Virus record (IMG/VR): IMGVR_UViG_3300021088_000010
Coordinates: 1-64,000 of that record
Length of the DNA: 64,000 nt
From: a virus
Direction: 5' to 3' (one strand)
In this document: one piece after another, positions 27,180-34,989 of the stretch
Layout of the letters: every line of letters starts with the position of its first letter
Position numbering within the stretch: the stretch's first letter is position 1
The notes under the pieces: generated by a model
What the model saw: only the letters and a program-made list of their open reading frames with translations
The model's database searches: none
What the model was told of the DNA's origin: nothing
Position numbers and translations under genes: made by a program

Positions 27180-27912
27180 AAGAAAATTGTCCGTTAGATA
27201 TAATGATAATATAGATGTTAAATAGTCCTGCTCCAAATTCCTCTACTATACCAAATCCATGCACATGATTATTTGATGCACCCTTCGCATACGCAGGAGC
27301 AACTGTACCTAAAGTAGGAAGTACATATCCAGCCCACTTGTCGTTCTTTTTAACTTGAGAAGTTTTGATATGCATCTGTGCGGTATGGACATGACCCATG
27401 ATAGCTGTAGCACAGAATGCCTCCACAAGTTTCTTAGAGATATACATAGAACTACCGAGCTGATCTCCATGTATTAAATAGACTTTTCCAATCTTATAGT
27501 GGTCTCCCTGCGGGATAACTTTCCAGTTTCGTTCAGCTAGGTTAAGAGACTTCTCAATTGATAGAGCCCCTTTTAACTCAGGCTGCTCCTCAAGAAGTTG
27601 TTGAAGCCAATCTTCATGATTTCCATAAAAGATAACTTTCTTTGCGGCCTTAGGAATACGAGCTTCAATTGGCTTTAATATATTTGCATTAAAATAGTCA
27701 AGATCATGCTGCCATCCACCTGGTTTACGAAGGCCAGGCTGTTGCTTCGTGTGTCGTGAGATATCTTCACAATCCATGTTGTCCCCTAAGAGAACAACAC
27801 CTTCCACAGGATTTTGCTGAAGAAAATCTAACACAGCTCCAAATGATTCTTTATCTTCTTTTGGAGCATGTATATCAGAGAGGATTGCCCACGTCCGTAT
27901 TTTTTCTGCCAT
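27151..27912 (-). CDS. Calcineurin-like metallophosphoesterase
   Basis: 253 residues with all core motifs of the family: LSDIHA (11-16), LLGDNMDCED (41-50), YGNHEDW (97-102), LIHGDQ (147-151) and MGHVHTAQ (172-179). These bind two metal ions and hydrolyse phosphomono- or diesters. Domain length is normal, but the last residues (about 230-253, after VEEFGAG) are Ile/Tyr/Ser-rich and partly overlap the HNH gene, so the C-terminus may have changed upon its insertion. It belongs to the replication operon; the substrate is unknown. Confidence 0.8.
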   Translation of the reverse strand: MAEKIRTWAILSDIHAPKEDKESFGAVLDFLQQNPVEGVVLLGDNMDCEDISRHTKQQPGLRKPGGWQHDLDYFNANILKPIEARIPKAAKKVIFYGNHEDWLQQLLEEQPELKGALSIEKSLNLAERNWKVIPQGDHYKIGKVYLIHGDQLGSSMYISKKLVEAFCATAIMGHVHTAQMHIKTSQVKKNDKWAGYVLPTLGTVAPAYAKGASNNHVHGFGIVEEFGAGLFNIYIIIISNGQFSYGGNIYSGK

Positions 27913-28805
27913 TAGGTCCTCGTCCCTCCGAAGTTTAAGTCCACTGATTCATAGCCATTAGGTGTCAGATTCAAAGTCTTTGACTTACCGTGTAAGTATC
28001 TGCCATAAAAGGTGAAGTCTCGTTTAGTACTATAAGCATTAGGAGCGTCCATGAAGATCAAGTGTCCACCGCCCCCAACGAATGCTGATGATCCCCGTGC
28101 CGAACTGATTGCCAGGTTGCTCCCGTTCTGTTGAGGATTCTCCGACTTCTTCCTGTTGTGATGCGTAAGGATAATGCCCAAGTATCTGTTCTTGAATAAA
28201 GGATTCAACTTGTTGATCTGATTCTGAATTGTAGCCGCATCGTTTTCTCCGTGCGGGGGAAGTTTCGCCAACCCTCCAAACGTGTCCACTACTAAGATTT
28301 TCGACTTTGTAAGTGAGAGCATCTTCTCTGCAAACGCGATAGTGTCCTCCCATGTCTTAATCTCCTGGGGTGTTTCTTCAGCTAGAAGTACGAAGAAGTT
28401 CTTATTCCCTATAAGTCCTTTAACCTCACAGACTTGTTTCTTGAACTCCTGCTCAGTCTGCTCTGTTAGATATAGGACCCTTGTGGGTGGGCACTGTTTG
28501 CCAAGAAACTTTCCACCCTCCGTTACGGCTTTAAGAATATGAAAGAGGAGTATGGTCTTGCCTGTCTTAGGCTCAGCGGATAGAATTGTTTTTGCTCCGA
28601 CAGGTATCCAATCTGGGCAAAACCATTCAATCTCAAGATTAGGACGGGCGGCAAGTTGTTCAAGGTTGATAAGGGGGGACCACCGCTCTGGGGCTTCCTC
28701 CCATCGTTCGTGCTCGTACTCTCGAAAGGCTTGTTCGGCGGGGTCGTGGGATGTCGTTTTGTAAAGGTCAAAAGGTGGGTCTAGTGTGAAAGGATATTCG
28801 GCCAA
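27912..28805 (-). CDS. RecA-fold AAA ATPase, replicative helicase candidate
   Basis: 297 residues, TTG start at the overlap with the upstream stop. Walker A is EPKTGKT (78-84), followed by TRVLYLTEQTE (sensor strand), Walker B ILVVDTFGG (170-178) and the LTHHNRK loop near 213-219. This AAA_25 type RecA-fold with an N-terminal WFCPDWIPVGAKTILSAEP segment is typical of RepA-like hexameric helicases of phages and plasmids. No separate DnaB-like protein or primase is visible in the window, so this is the best candidate to unwind DNA for the polymerase encoded two genes upstream. Confidence 0.65.
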   Translation of the reverse strand: MAEYPFTLDPPFDLYKTTSHDPAEQAFREYEHERWEEAPERWSPLINLEQLAARPNLEIEWFCPDWIPVGAKTILSAEPKTGKTILLFHILKAVTEGGKFLGKQCPPTRVLYLTEQTEQEFKKQVCEVKGLIGNKNFFVLLAEETPQEIKTWEDTIAFAEKMLSLTKSKILVVDTFGGLAKLPPHGENDAATIQNQINKLNPLFKNRYLGIILTHHNRKKSENPQQNGSNLAISSARGSSAFVGGGGHLIFMDAPNAYSTKRDFTFYGRYLHGKSKTLNLTPNGYESVDLNFGGTRT

Positions 28806-29087
28806 TTAGTTCACCAGTTCTAAGGCAGGCTTAGCTGCTTGAGCCTTAGCCAACTCTGCCACCATCTCATCTTGAATCTTGGTCTTGAGGACCATTTCTT
28901 TGGCCTCTCTACGAAGGTGATCTTCAATACTCTCTAGCTCAAATTCCGCTACGCGGTCCAGTGAATGGGTAATCCCATTTTCATGTGACATAACGGGGCG
29001 TCGCACAACTACACCTGCGTCCTCTAATCGTATGACAATACAAAGCTCACCTGTCGTCTTGTAGCAGAATACTTGTCCAGGTTCCAT
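28806..29087 (-). CDS. Hypothetical protein between polymerase and helicase, 93 aa
   Basis: The ATG overlaps the polymerase stop (TAATG). Residues 1-50 are beta-rich with VFCYKTTGELCIVIRLEDAG; residues 52-90 are an acidic/basic helix (LESIEDHLRREAKEMVLKT). No known motif. Tight coupling to both polymerase and helicase genes suggests a role in replication. Confidence 0.5.
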   Translation of the reverse strand: MEPGQVFCYKTTGELCIVIRLEDAGVVVRRPVMSHENGITHSLDRVAEFELESIEDHLRREAKEMVLKTKIQDEMVAELAKAQAAKPALELVN

Positions 29088-31594
29088 TAATCCTCCAGTT
29101 TGAACGGTTTGGTTTCGCCCCAGGATAAAGAAGCGGGGGCAACGCTGAATTCTGCGGGAATACTGTAGCCAGCTAATTGAGGCCAGCTTTGTTCCATTAC
29201 TTTTCTAACACAACGTACCACTTCTGGCACAAGTTGTTTTGGTGCTTCGATAAGAAGGGAGTCATGCACGGATAGTAAGAGTCTTGCTGGTTTGGGCAAC
29301 GGCTCCAAAACATTTGAAGCCTTGAGTGCGAGTTCAACAGACAATCCAATTCTTTCATAAAGTAATCCTATCATGCTGCGAATAATTATATCAGCGAGAG
29401 TACTTTGCGGAAGGAAACTCAGCGATTCTCCATACAATTTGCTTGTCCAGAACCACCTTTTTCTGTTAAAGACGGTTGTTAGCACCCCTGTAGACTCAGC
29501 TTCTTTGGATACTTTTTTCATCCAATCAACGGTAGGTCTGTTTGCTTGTCGCCACTTAAAAAGATAGTCTCTTACCTCCGCCTCTGGCATATCTAGGTTC
29601 ATTGCTATTTTACGTGGACCCTCCCCGTAGTTGATTCCGTGAGTAAGTTTCTTAGCTCGTCCATAGGGAGCGTCTGGAGAGTTATCCTTGATTACATCTT
29701 GTACAGGTATTCCAAAGAATATGTGTGCGTTTTCCTTGTGCTCGGAATACCCCGGAGTCGCAAGTTTTTGGAGCCGTTCTTGATCGTTAGCGTACCAGGC
29801 AGTTAATCTATTTTCCCCACTTGCAAAATCGGCTTCTACGAAGCACCAATCAGGATCAGAAGGTACATAGATATATTTTGCAGCAGGAGGCTGATTTTGC
29901 ATATTAGGACCTGAGGATGATAGACGACCGCTCGAAGTTCCGTAGGGGCTAAAGTGACAATATACTTTTCCATCTCTAATTGGAATTTCTTTCCCATCTT
30001 CATCTTTCATCCCCTTAATAAAGCTTGAGGCTAGTTCATCTAGGCTACGGAGCTTGCGGACAGCTTGAATGTGGGCCCTAATGAGTGGGTCCTTCTCTTT
30101 GTTAGCTAGCTTCTCTAGTGCAGTCTTATCAGTGGTTACTCTTTTGGTTTTGGAGTTGAGTTGCTCTGGAAGTCCCAGTCTTTGATAGAGGAATATCTCA
30201 ACTTGCTTTGGAGAACTCCAAGGCACAATTCTTTCAGTTCCGGGGACATGGATGTACTTGATGGGTTTTCCTGATTTTCCGAGAGTGCCCTCTGGAGCAG
30301 GTTTGCGAACACGAATGCATTTATCATAAGGTTTAAGTCCCTCTGGAAGAGTCTTCTCTAAGCTTTTAATCTCAGCTAGTAAATCCTGACGAATCTTGTT
30401 TGCTCTAGCGCCTGAGGTGTGGATGCCAGTGGTTTCCATTAAGTGACATATCTTAGCTAAGGGGACTTGGGTGTACCAGTATAAGTCTTCGAGCTTCTGA
30501 GACTTAAGAATAGGCTTAATCTGATTGGCAATCTGTAGCGTACCATCAACGTCTTTGCAACAGTAGTACTCTAGGTTCTGGCCTATTTCATCTTTCCAGT
30601 AAGGCTTCTGTAGGAAGATGGAGGCCACATAGCCAAGATCGTGAGGGGAATCTGGACTAATAAGATGGTGAGCAAGAATAGTATCAAACTCTTTGGCGTG
30701 AAGTACCTTGATGCCAAGAGCGGCACACAGACGAGGCATGTCAAAAGATATACCATTATGTGTGATAATTTCTTCAGCGTTCTCAATGATCCTCTTAATC
30801 TCAGCTATGTACGCGCCCTTAAACGGAACGCACATCGCGTGATACGGTCTATCAGATAAACCCACACAGATTATAGCCTGAGTAAATCTATTTGTTTCAA
30901 TGTCTATCGCTAGCTTGGTTGATCTAAATCCTGCTACATCCTCTAGTGTTGGTGTAGTGTTATAGTACTCAGGAGGTACAGTCAGCCCCTTTTTTAAGTC
31001 ACTAATCACGGCAGGAATTGCGCCCTGCCCATAGACCATGATATAGCTTGGATGGTATGTGCCAATAACCTTTGGCTTGATCTCATTCTTTAGAGGGAGA
31101 GGAGAGCCACGCCACTTCTCTATACCTTTCTTTCCTGTTAGAGCTTCAAGTGCTTCCCCTCCGAGAGCGTCGAATCTTTCCCAAGGTCTACTATCCAATA
31201 TTGGCTTGACATGGTTCCTCCAGCATTGATCCGTCGCCTTTTTAGCATCGGCCTCTGATATATAAAACCTTGCGCTAGGAGAAAGAGGGTCAACATTGTT
31301 AGGGGGCCGACACTGACGACAATTAAGTATTGTAAGTTGCTCACGATCTATTCCTGCCTTTCGTGCTAGGCTATCAAAGAACTTTCCTGCCGCTCCAACT
31401 AACGGCTTACCTTCTATGTTTTCATTTTCACCGGGATCGCGGGCTAGGACTAGTCTTAAACTAGGGCCAATCTGTGGCGGTACGAAGGACATATCAGCGC
31501 CGATGTGATGTACCTTGCGTCCGGCTTTTTCGTACCAGCAGTCCACCTTAACCATCGGACACCCTTTACAGGATTCTTTCTCGCTAACCCTCAA
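29087..31594 (-). CDS. Uracil-DNA glycosylase / DNA polymerase I fusion
   Basis: 835 residues, TTG start with GGAGATAA upstream. Residues 1-205 are a family 4-type uracil-DNA glycosylase: CKGC (9-12), LARDPGENENIEGKPLVGAAG (50-70), LNCRQCRPP (90-98), Cys124 and GTYHPSYIM (178-186); C9, C12, C92 or C95 and C124 fit an Fe-S cluster. Residues 225-400 are a 3'-5' exonuclease (DIE at 231-233, THNGISFD, YCCKDVD). Residues 400-835 are a family A polymerase: motif A EADFASGENRL (587-597), motif B RAKKLTHGINYG (646-657), motif C SVHDSLLIE (775-783). Motif A and C are atypical (VHDS not VHDE). It would replicate the genome and remove uracil. Confidence 0.9.
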   Translation of the reverse strand: MRVSEKESCKGCPMVKVDCWYEKAGRKVHHIGADMSFVPPQIGPSLRLVLARDPGENENIEGKPLVGAAGKFFDSLARKAGIDREQLTILNCRQCRPPNNVDPLSPSARFYISEADAKKATDQCWRNHVKPILDSRPWERFDALGGEALEALTGKKGIEKWRGSPLPLKNEIKPKVIGTYHPSYIMVYGQGAIPAVISDLKKGLTVPPEYYNTTPTLEDVAGFRSTKLAIDIETNRFTQAIICVGLSDRPYHAMCVPFKGAYIAEIKRIIENAEEIITHNGISFDMPRLCAALGIKVLHAKEFDTILAHHLISPDSPHDLGYVASIFLQKPYWKDEIGQNLEYYCCKDVDGTLQIANQIKPILKSQKLEDLYWYTQVPLAKICHLMETTGIHTSGARANKIRQDLLAEIKSLEKTLPEGLKPYDKCIRVRKPAPEGTLGKSGKPIKYIHVPGTERIVPWSSPKQVEIFLYQRLGLPEQLNSKTKRVTTDKTALEKLANKEKDPLIRAHIQAVRKLRSLDELASSFIKGMKDEDGKEIPIRDGKVYCHFSPYGTSSGRLSSSGPNMQNQPPAAKYIYVPSDPDWCFVEADFASGENRLTAWYANDQERLQKLATPGYSEHKENAHIFFGIPVQDVIKDNSPDAPYGRAKKLTHGINYGEGPRKIAMNLDMPEAEVRDYLFKWRQANRPTVDWMKKVSKEAESTGVLTTVFNRKRWFWTSKLYGESLSFLPQSTLADIIIRSMIGLLYERIGLSVELALKASNVLEPLPKPARLLLSVHDSLLIEAPKQLVPEVVRCVRKVMEQSWPQLAGYSIPAEFSVAPASLSWGETKPFKLED

Positions 31595-31769
31595 TGTAGG
31601 TTATCTCCGTAGGCTTATTGTTAAGAAATAGATCAAACTGATCTAAACACTTAGGACATGCCGTCCAACCCTTTTGATCAAATTCTAAATAGATTTCTTT
31701 CCAATAACTTCTATCCTCTAGCGTCTCTCTTCCACAACGATCACAAGTATATAAGGTTTTAGTGGACAT
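31584..31769 (-). CDS. Small zinc-ribbon protein, 61 aa
   Basis: Two CxxC pairs (CDRCG near 9-12 and CPKCLDQF near 38-41) separated by a Trp/Tyr-containing linker mark a zinc ribbon. The ATG overlaps the stop of the preceding gene (TAATG), and the 3' end overlaps the polymerase start by 11 bases. Its location at the polymerase start suggests a co-regulated DNA- or protein-binding factor. Confidence 0.55.
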   Translation of the reverse strand: MSTKTLYTCDRCGRETLEDRSYWKEIYLEFDQKGWTACPKCLDQFDLFLNNKPTEITYIEG

Positions 31770-31903
31770 TACTTCCCCTTCTTACTTTTTCCCGCTTTGG
31801 AAAGCGCAATAGCAACCGCCTGCTTTTGTGGAACGCCAGATTTAACTTCTTTACTAATGTTATAGGAGATGGTTTCTTTGCTTGAACCTTCGCGTAGCGG
31901 CAT
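31769..31903 (-). CDS. Short basic protein, DUF6496-like
   Basis: 44 residues. The sequence begins [13 protein letters not shown], continues with [17 protein letters not shown] and ends with KKGK. This pattern is characteristic of the short phage proteins of the DUF6496 type. Both ends overlap neighbouring genes as TAATG (31903 and 31769). Function of the family is unknown; the basic character suggests nucleic-acid or protein binding. Confidence 0.7.
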   Translation of the reverse strand: MPLREGSSKETISYNISKEVKSGVPQKQAVAIALSKAGKSKKGK

Positions 31904-32226
31904 TACAGTTTAATCCCCGCCTTCTTCATGGTCAGGTAGTTTAGAACCGTGGCCACGATACCTTCCACTCCAACAATACCCGCAACGAGAGTAAGACAGG
32001 TTTCATTGTATCCCGTGAGAACATACGCTAGTACTGGAACAGCTTGCGCAAGTCCAATCACCTTCAACAACGTCATGCCAGTCTCACCGATCTTACTTAC
32101 AATCCAAGAAGCAACTGGATTGCCTTCCTTAAGACCTCCAGCTAGACCACGTTCCGTTGTATAGCTATCTCCAAGCTGTCCAAGTTCCGCAGCAGAGAGT
32201 GCAACAAAAATAAGAGCGACGTTCAT
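31903..32226 (-). CDS. Membrane protein with DUF5658-like pattern, 107 aa
   Basis: A hydrophobic protein with an N-terminal segment (about 1-16), a [21 protein letters not shown] loop and two further membrane segments (about 50-70 and 75-95). An N-terminal D..T and an xEGNPV motif before the next TM resemble the DUF5658 pattern. The protein encoded at 62466 has a comparable D..V...K.FELN arrangement and may be a distant relative. Preceded by GGAGAT. Function unknown. Confidence 0.5.
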   Translation of the reverse strand: MNVALIFVALSAAELGQLGDSYTTERGLAGGLKEGNPVASWIVSKIGETGMTLLKVIGLAQAVPVLAYVLTGYNETCLTLVAGIVGVEGIVATVLNYLTMKKAGIKL

Positions 32227-32237
32227 TTTTTAATCTC

Positions 32238-32339
32238 CTAGTATTTTAATTTCATGTAAACCCAAGCTGCAATTAAACCCCAGCCCACCAAGCTAATAAA
32301 GAGGGAAATAACTGTGGAAATAATTCCGTTCTTGGACAA
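32238..32339 (-). CDS. 33-residue single-TM micropeptide, TTG start
   Basis: CAGGAGG lies just before a TTG at 32339. The ORF encodes 33 residues. Residues 6-28 form one hydrophobic membrane segment, with a basic KLKY end facing the cytosol. It lies between a terminator-like hairpin and the next membrane protein gene. The strong Shine-Dalgarno sequence supports translation. Function unknown. Confidence 0.5.
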   Translation of the reverse strand: MSKNGIISTVISLFISLVGWGLIAAWVYMKLKY

Positions 32340-32378
32340 GCGGCCTCCTGAGGATTTTGGTACGGGGGTAAAGAAATA

Positions 32379-32400
32379 GGGGTCGCATTTCTACGACCCC
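32379..32400 (-). terminator. Probable intrinsic terminator after the DUF669-like gene
   Basis: GGGGTCG and CGACCCC form a perfect 7-bp stem with an 8-base loop. On the minus strand it is followed by TATTTCTTT, a moderate U-run. It sits 22 bases after the stop of the 151-aa gene. It may end or attenuate transcription there, or separate two expression levels in the operon. Confidence 0.5.
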
Positions 32401-32422
32401 TGTGGTCCCCTTGCAATGGAGA

Positions 32423-32878
32423 TTACGCGGCTGGCTGTACATCGAAGATGCCAAACTTCGGGTCCTCTGTGCGCTCCAATCCAGTCTTTTTATCTGTGTA
32501 CGTCTTACCCGGAAGCAACGGAGCCACAACCCTTGCATTACCGTTAGTAGCAATGCGGTTCAAATAAGCTGCTGTGTCCTCGCCGGGCAGAGCATCCTGT
32601 CCCAGACTGATCTCAAGCTTCTTAAGAGCCTGAGCACTCCACGTCATAGGCTTGCCTTCCCGATTCAATGCTGTGGGGTCGGGGTATGAAACAAACACCG
32701 GACGGCCTGCGTGCTCTCCATCCGTTACATCAAATCGGACGTTGAGTTCCTGGATATTATTATAGGGATTCTGCCTATAACTTGCTCCAGGTTGAAGCGT
32801 AAAGACATACGTTCCTGCTGGTACTGCGGCTGGCTTTTCGATCTTTGTATCTGCGAGACTTACTGTTTCCCAACCCAA
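32423..32878 (-). CDS. DUF669-like protein, probable ssDNA-binding partner
   Basis: 151 residues. The beta-rich part with AVPAGTYVFTLQPGASY, LNVRFDVTDGEHAGRPVFV and an acidic helical turn (QALKKLEISLGQD) resembles phage DUF669 proteins, which are commonly located next to Sak-type recombinases or AAA ATPases and are taken to bind single-stranded DNA. Here the Sak4-like gene lies about 1 kb upstream. No OB-fold signature can be proven by eye. Confidence 0.5.
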   Translation of the reverse strand: MGWETVSLADTKIEKPAAVPAGTYVFTLQPGASYRQNPYNNIQELNVRFDVTDGEHAGRPVFVSYPDPTALNREGKPMTWSAQALKKLEISLGQDALPGEDTAAYLNRIATNGNARVVAPLLPGKTYTDKKTGLERTEDPKFGIFDVQPAA

Positions 32879-32931
32879 GGTTCACTCTCCCATTTTAGTT
32901 TAGACTGGTCTATTGCTAGACTTTACAGCGA

Positions 32932-33180
32932 TTAAATTTTGACGATTCCTGTAGGATTACTTGGAACAACATCTTTAGGATCAGCGGGTACTGGCTTAAC
33001 CTGCTTACGCCAGTCACCACCCGCCTTTGGATTAGGCCCAATCTTAGGCTGAACGATTTGAGGGTTTGGATCAGGCACAGATTTGTCCTGAATCACTGGC
33101 GCTGGCTGAGGCTTCATAGGCTCTAGCCAAATACTTCCGTTTGATTCCATGTTACCTGTTGGTTTATTTTTGTTTGGCAT
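32932..33180 (-). CDS. Pro-rich hypothetical protein, 82 aa
   Basis: Pro, Lys, Asn and Gln dominate (phrases PQPAPVIQDKSVPDPNPQIVQ), so the protein is probably disordered. No Shine-Dalgarno sequence is obvious: the ATG follows an inverted repeat by 9 bases. It could be a linker or inhibitor-type protein. Not recognised. Confidence 0.45.
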   Translation of the reverse strand: MPNKNKPTGNMESNGSIWLEPMKPQPAPVIQDKSVPDPNPQIVQPKIGPNPKAGGDWRKQVKPVPADPKDVVPSNPTGIVKI

Positions 33181-33189
33181 AAAATTGTC

Positions 33190-33211
33190 GGGGCACCTTT
33201 TCAGATGCCCC
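33190..33211 (-). other. Inverted repeat in the 33181-33314 gap
   Basis: GGGGCA and TGCCCC flank a 10-base loop, 9 bases upstream of the ATG of the Pro-rich gene (minus strand). The following bases GACAATTTT give a weak U-run, so it could be a terminator of the upstream gene or a translation-control hairpin. The rest of this 134-bp gap shows no gene. Confidence 0.3.
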
Positions 33212-33314
33212 TAATGGGAGGTTCAGCGCAGGATCATCCGATCCCGCCACCCACGCCAGTTAGGGGTCGGCTAGAGCTGGCGATTTACTGCTTACTACTC
33301 CCAAACTTAATAGT

Positions 33315-33461
33315 TTATTTACCTGAAGTATACTCTTGAGGATTCAATAACTTCTCTTCAAGGTTACGAATGTGAATCCAAAGGGCGTCCATCTCATTTT
33401 TGTACTTATCATCTAGCTCTTTAATCTTCTTCAAGAAGGCTACTCGCTCTGAATATGTCAC
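33315..33461 (-). CDS. Small coiled-coil protein, 48 aa, GTG start
   Basis: GGTGGAGG lies 7 bases before a GTG that overlaps the HNH stop (GTGA). The 48-residue product is a charged heptad-like helix (FLKKIKELDDKYKNEMDALW) with a short polar tail. Strong Shine-Dalgarno sequence and coupling support expression. Function unknown. Confidence 0.5.
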   Translation of the reverse strand: MTYSERVAFLKKIKELDDKYKNEMDALWIHIRNLEEKLLNPQEYTSGK

Positions 33462-33931
33462 GCCTTTACCTCCACCCAATTACTATAAACTCGCGTAATC
33501 CATTCTCTAAACTCTTGTTCAGTGCAGTCATGCTTAGCAATGTTACATTGAGGGCAGCAAGGTCTACAGTTAGTAGAAATATATCTTATGGTATTATCTA
33601 TTCGATCTATTCCACAGCCTGTCTCCCCTAAAGTACCATTACAATAAAAGCAAGGTTGAGTTAAGATTACTCGAAATTCCTCAAAGCTAATAACAGTCTC
33701 TTTATCTTGAACACTTAATCGAGAAAGAAAGTTTTTGTACCTGCCCCGAGGAGACCTAATATATTTTTGCATACGGCGTCTAACTTTTTCGGGGTTTAGT
33801 AGTTTGTACTCTTTATTGTAAGCTCTCTTAGCCGCAAGTTTTTCTTTGCCTCTCTCTTTAATCTGTTCTCTATTCGCCCAATAATACGCTTTATTATAGG
33901 CAAGTTTTTGTTCTGTGCTTTTATGTAGCAT
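33458..33931 (-). CDS. HNH endonuclease after the Sak4-like gene
   Basis: 157 residues. A basic, Tyr/Lys-rich helical N-terminus (about 1-65) precedes an HNH core: CFYCNG, CGIDRIDNTIRY and RPCCPQCNIAKHD. The GIDRIDN...CPQCN arrangement is the phage HNH type seen in homing endonucleases. The 5' end overlaps the last 11 bases of the Sak4-like gene. Like the other three HNH genes, it follows directly on the 3' end of a phage gene in the same direction. Confidence 0.8.
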   Translation of the reverse strand: MLHKSTEQKLAYNKAYYWANREQIKERGKEKLAAKRAYNKEYKLLNPEKVRRRMQKYIRSPRGRYKNFLSRLSVQDKETVISFEEFRVILTQPCFYCNGTLGETGCGIDRIDNTIRYISTNCRPCCPQCNIAKHDCTEQEFREWITRVYSNWVEVKA

Positions 33932-34859
33932 TCTTTACCGGATTTTCTAGCAAATATTTGGTGTACTCAGCCTTTGCTTTATTTAAAAACCAATCAAATG
34001 TTCCTAAGCCACTAGCGGGGTCAAATAGCACCTCTGTAGGGAGGAACGAGACCCCTTTTTCATTTACAGAAAGTCGGTTTTTAGCCAGCCTTCCCCCCGT
34101 GTTTTCGGTAATGAAATACCGTTCAGTGTACCTAGACTTTGCATCTCTAGGGTCTCTTAGCACACTTCTTGTGCCCAAGTAGAGTACAACGTCCACCATT
34201 GCCGTAACACCTAAGAACATGGCTCCAGGTAAGTCTGGCCCTACTAAAACATCACCTTGTCCATTCTCAAAATCAGGTTTATCTATTCGCAACCCTGCCG
34301 TTATGATTATATGAGTAGGCTGATTTAACAACTGCTGAACCAGCTTGCGACTAAGTTCCCCCATAACTCCATAATCATCCAACTCAGGAACGCCTAACAG
34401 TCTCTTCTGTGATTCCCCTTTAGCACGGGGGATCGCTAGTGCTTTATCTTTTACGAAAGTTTTATTCGCCCAACTCAAGGAGTCTAGACCATAAACATCG
34501 AATCCAGCAGGAGGTTTAGTGCAAAACTCTTGAAAATCATTGTAGCTCTCTAAATCACAGGCGGTATATCCAGTACTCGCAGCAGAAAGCTGTCCTTTAC
34601 CCATTCCCGTTTCACATACTCCCGCTAAAAGCTTGTGCTCTAGGGAGTTAGCGGAGGCCATGAAGGACGTTTTCCCCGAACCAGCCATGCCATATATCAA
34701 TATCTTTAACTTAAACTTATCTGGCGCTATTAACTCACGTGTATTGTATAACTTAAGCGGCAACGTAACCCTCTCATTCTCAAAAGGTTTGGAAGGCCCG
34801 TGCTGACAGCCCGACGGTACGATCAGTCGAGCCTTCCGGTTGGAGTCCATAACCGTCAC
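33921..34859 (-). CDS. Sak4-like RecA-core ATPase (annealing/recombination)
   Basis: 312 codons from GTG 34859, first long gene after promoter P1. Walker A GMAGSGKT is at 57-64, Walker B FDVYGLDSLSW at 120-130, and a THIIITAGLR sensor follows near 190. The AAA_24/Sak4 family supplies single-strand annealing or RecA-like functions in phages, usually next to an SSB-like protein and a nuclease, as here. The first 31 residues overlap a small leader ORF and do not look like the family. A TTG at codon 33 (MPLKLYNTRELI...) preceded by GAGAGGG is a possible real start. Confidence 0.7.
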   Translation of the reverse strand: MTVMDSNRKARLIVPSGCQHGPSKPFENERVTLPLKLYNTRELIAPDKFKLKILIYGMAGSGKTSFMASANSLEHKLLAGVCETGMGKGQLSAASTGYTACDLESYNDFQEFCTKPPAGFDVYGLDSLSWANKTFVKDKALAIPRAKGESQKRLLGVPELDDYGVMGELSRKLVQQLLNQPTHIIITAGLRIDKPDFENGQGDVLVGPDLPGAMFLGVTAMVDVVLYLGTRSVLRDPRDAKSRYTERYFITENTGGRLAKNRLSVNEKGVSFLPTEVLFDPASGLGTFDWFLNKAKAEYTKYLLENPVKNAT

Positions 34860-34866
34860 GGTTCAT
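34780..34866 (-). CDS. Possible 28-codon leader ORF
   Basis: GGAGG lies 5 bases before an ATG at 34866, the best Shine-Dalgarno/start pair in the leader of promoter P1. The ORF (MNRDGYGLQPEGSTDRTVGL and onward) ends inside the first codons of the Sak4-like frame. It may serve as a leader that couples translation to a downstream TTG. No homology is recognised; it could also be chance. Confidence 0.3.
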   Translation of the reverse strand: MNRDGYGLQPEGSTDRTVGLSARAFQTF

Positions 34867-34906
34867 GGCGTCCTCCAAACTCAACTTCATTTAATCTTCA
34901 TACTTA

Positions 34907-34937
34907 ATTATACGAAAAATGCGACCAAAAGTGTCAA
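34907..34937 (-). promoter_or_regulatory. Promoter P1, leftward
   Basis: On the minus strand TTGACA is followed after 19 bases by TATAAT in the context CGTATAATTAAGTAT. The same -10 context occurs at P2 and P3 with the same 19-base spacing. It would transcribe the replication operon (34859 down to 24860). It resembles a host sigma70 promoter and so is probably an early promoter. The palindrome at 34990 lies upstream and may be its operator. Confidence 0.7.
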
Positions 34938-34962
34938 ACTATTTTTAGGCACAATTTGTGAC

Positions 34963-34980
34963 GTAAGTCCTTTATTCTCG
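34963..34980 (+). repeat. GTAAGTCC repeat, copy 1
   Basis: The 18-base sequence GTAAGTCCTTTATTCTCG recurs as GTAAGTCCGTCATTCTCG at 35013-35030 and in similar form at 55001-55018; an inverted AAAGGACTTA lies at 55066-55075. Copies at 34963 and 55001 lie exactly 27 bases before a 12-bp palindrome. Probable binding sites of a phage regulator. Confidence 0.6.
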
Positions 34981-34989
34981 TAAACGCAA

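Noticed and set aside
32379-32400. Recombination or origin site at the GGGGTCG inverted repeat
   Set aside because: It is placed 22 bases after a stop with U-rich sequence downstream, so termination is the simpler explanation.
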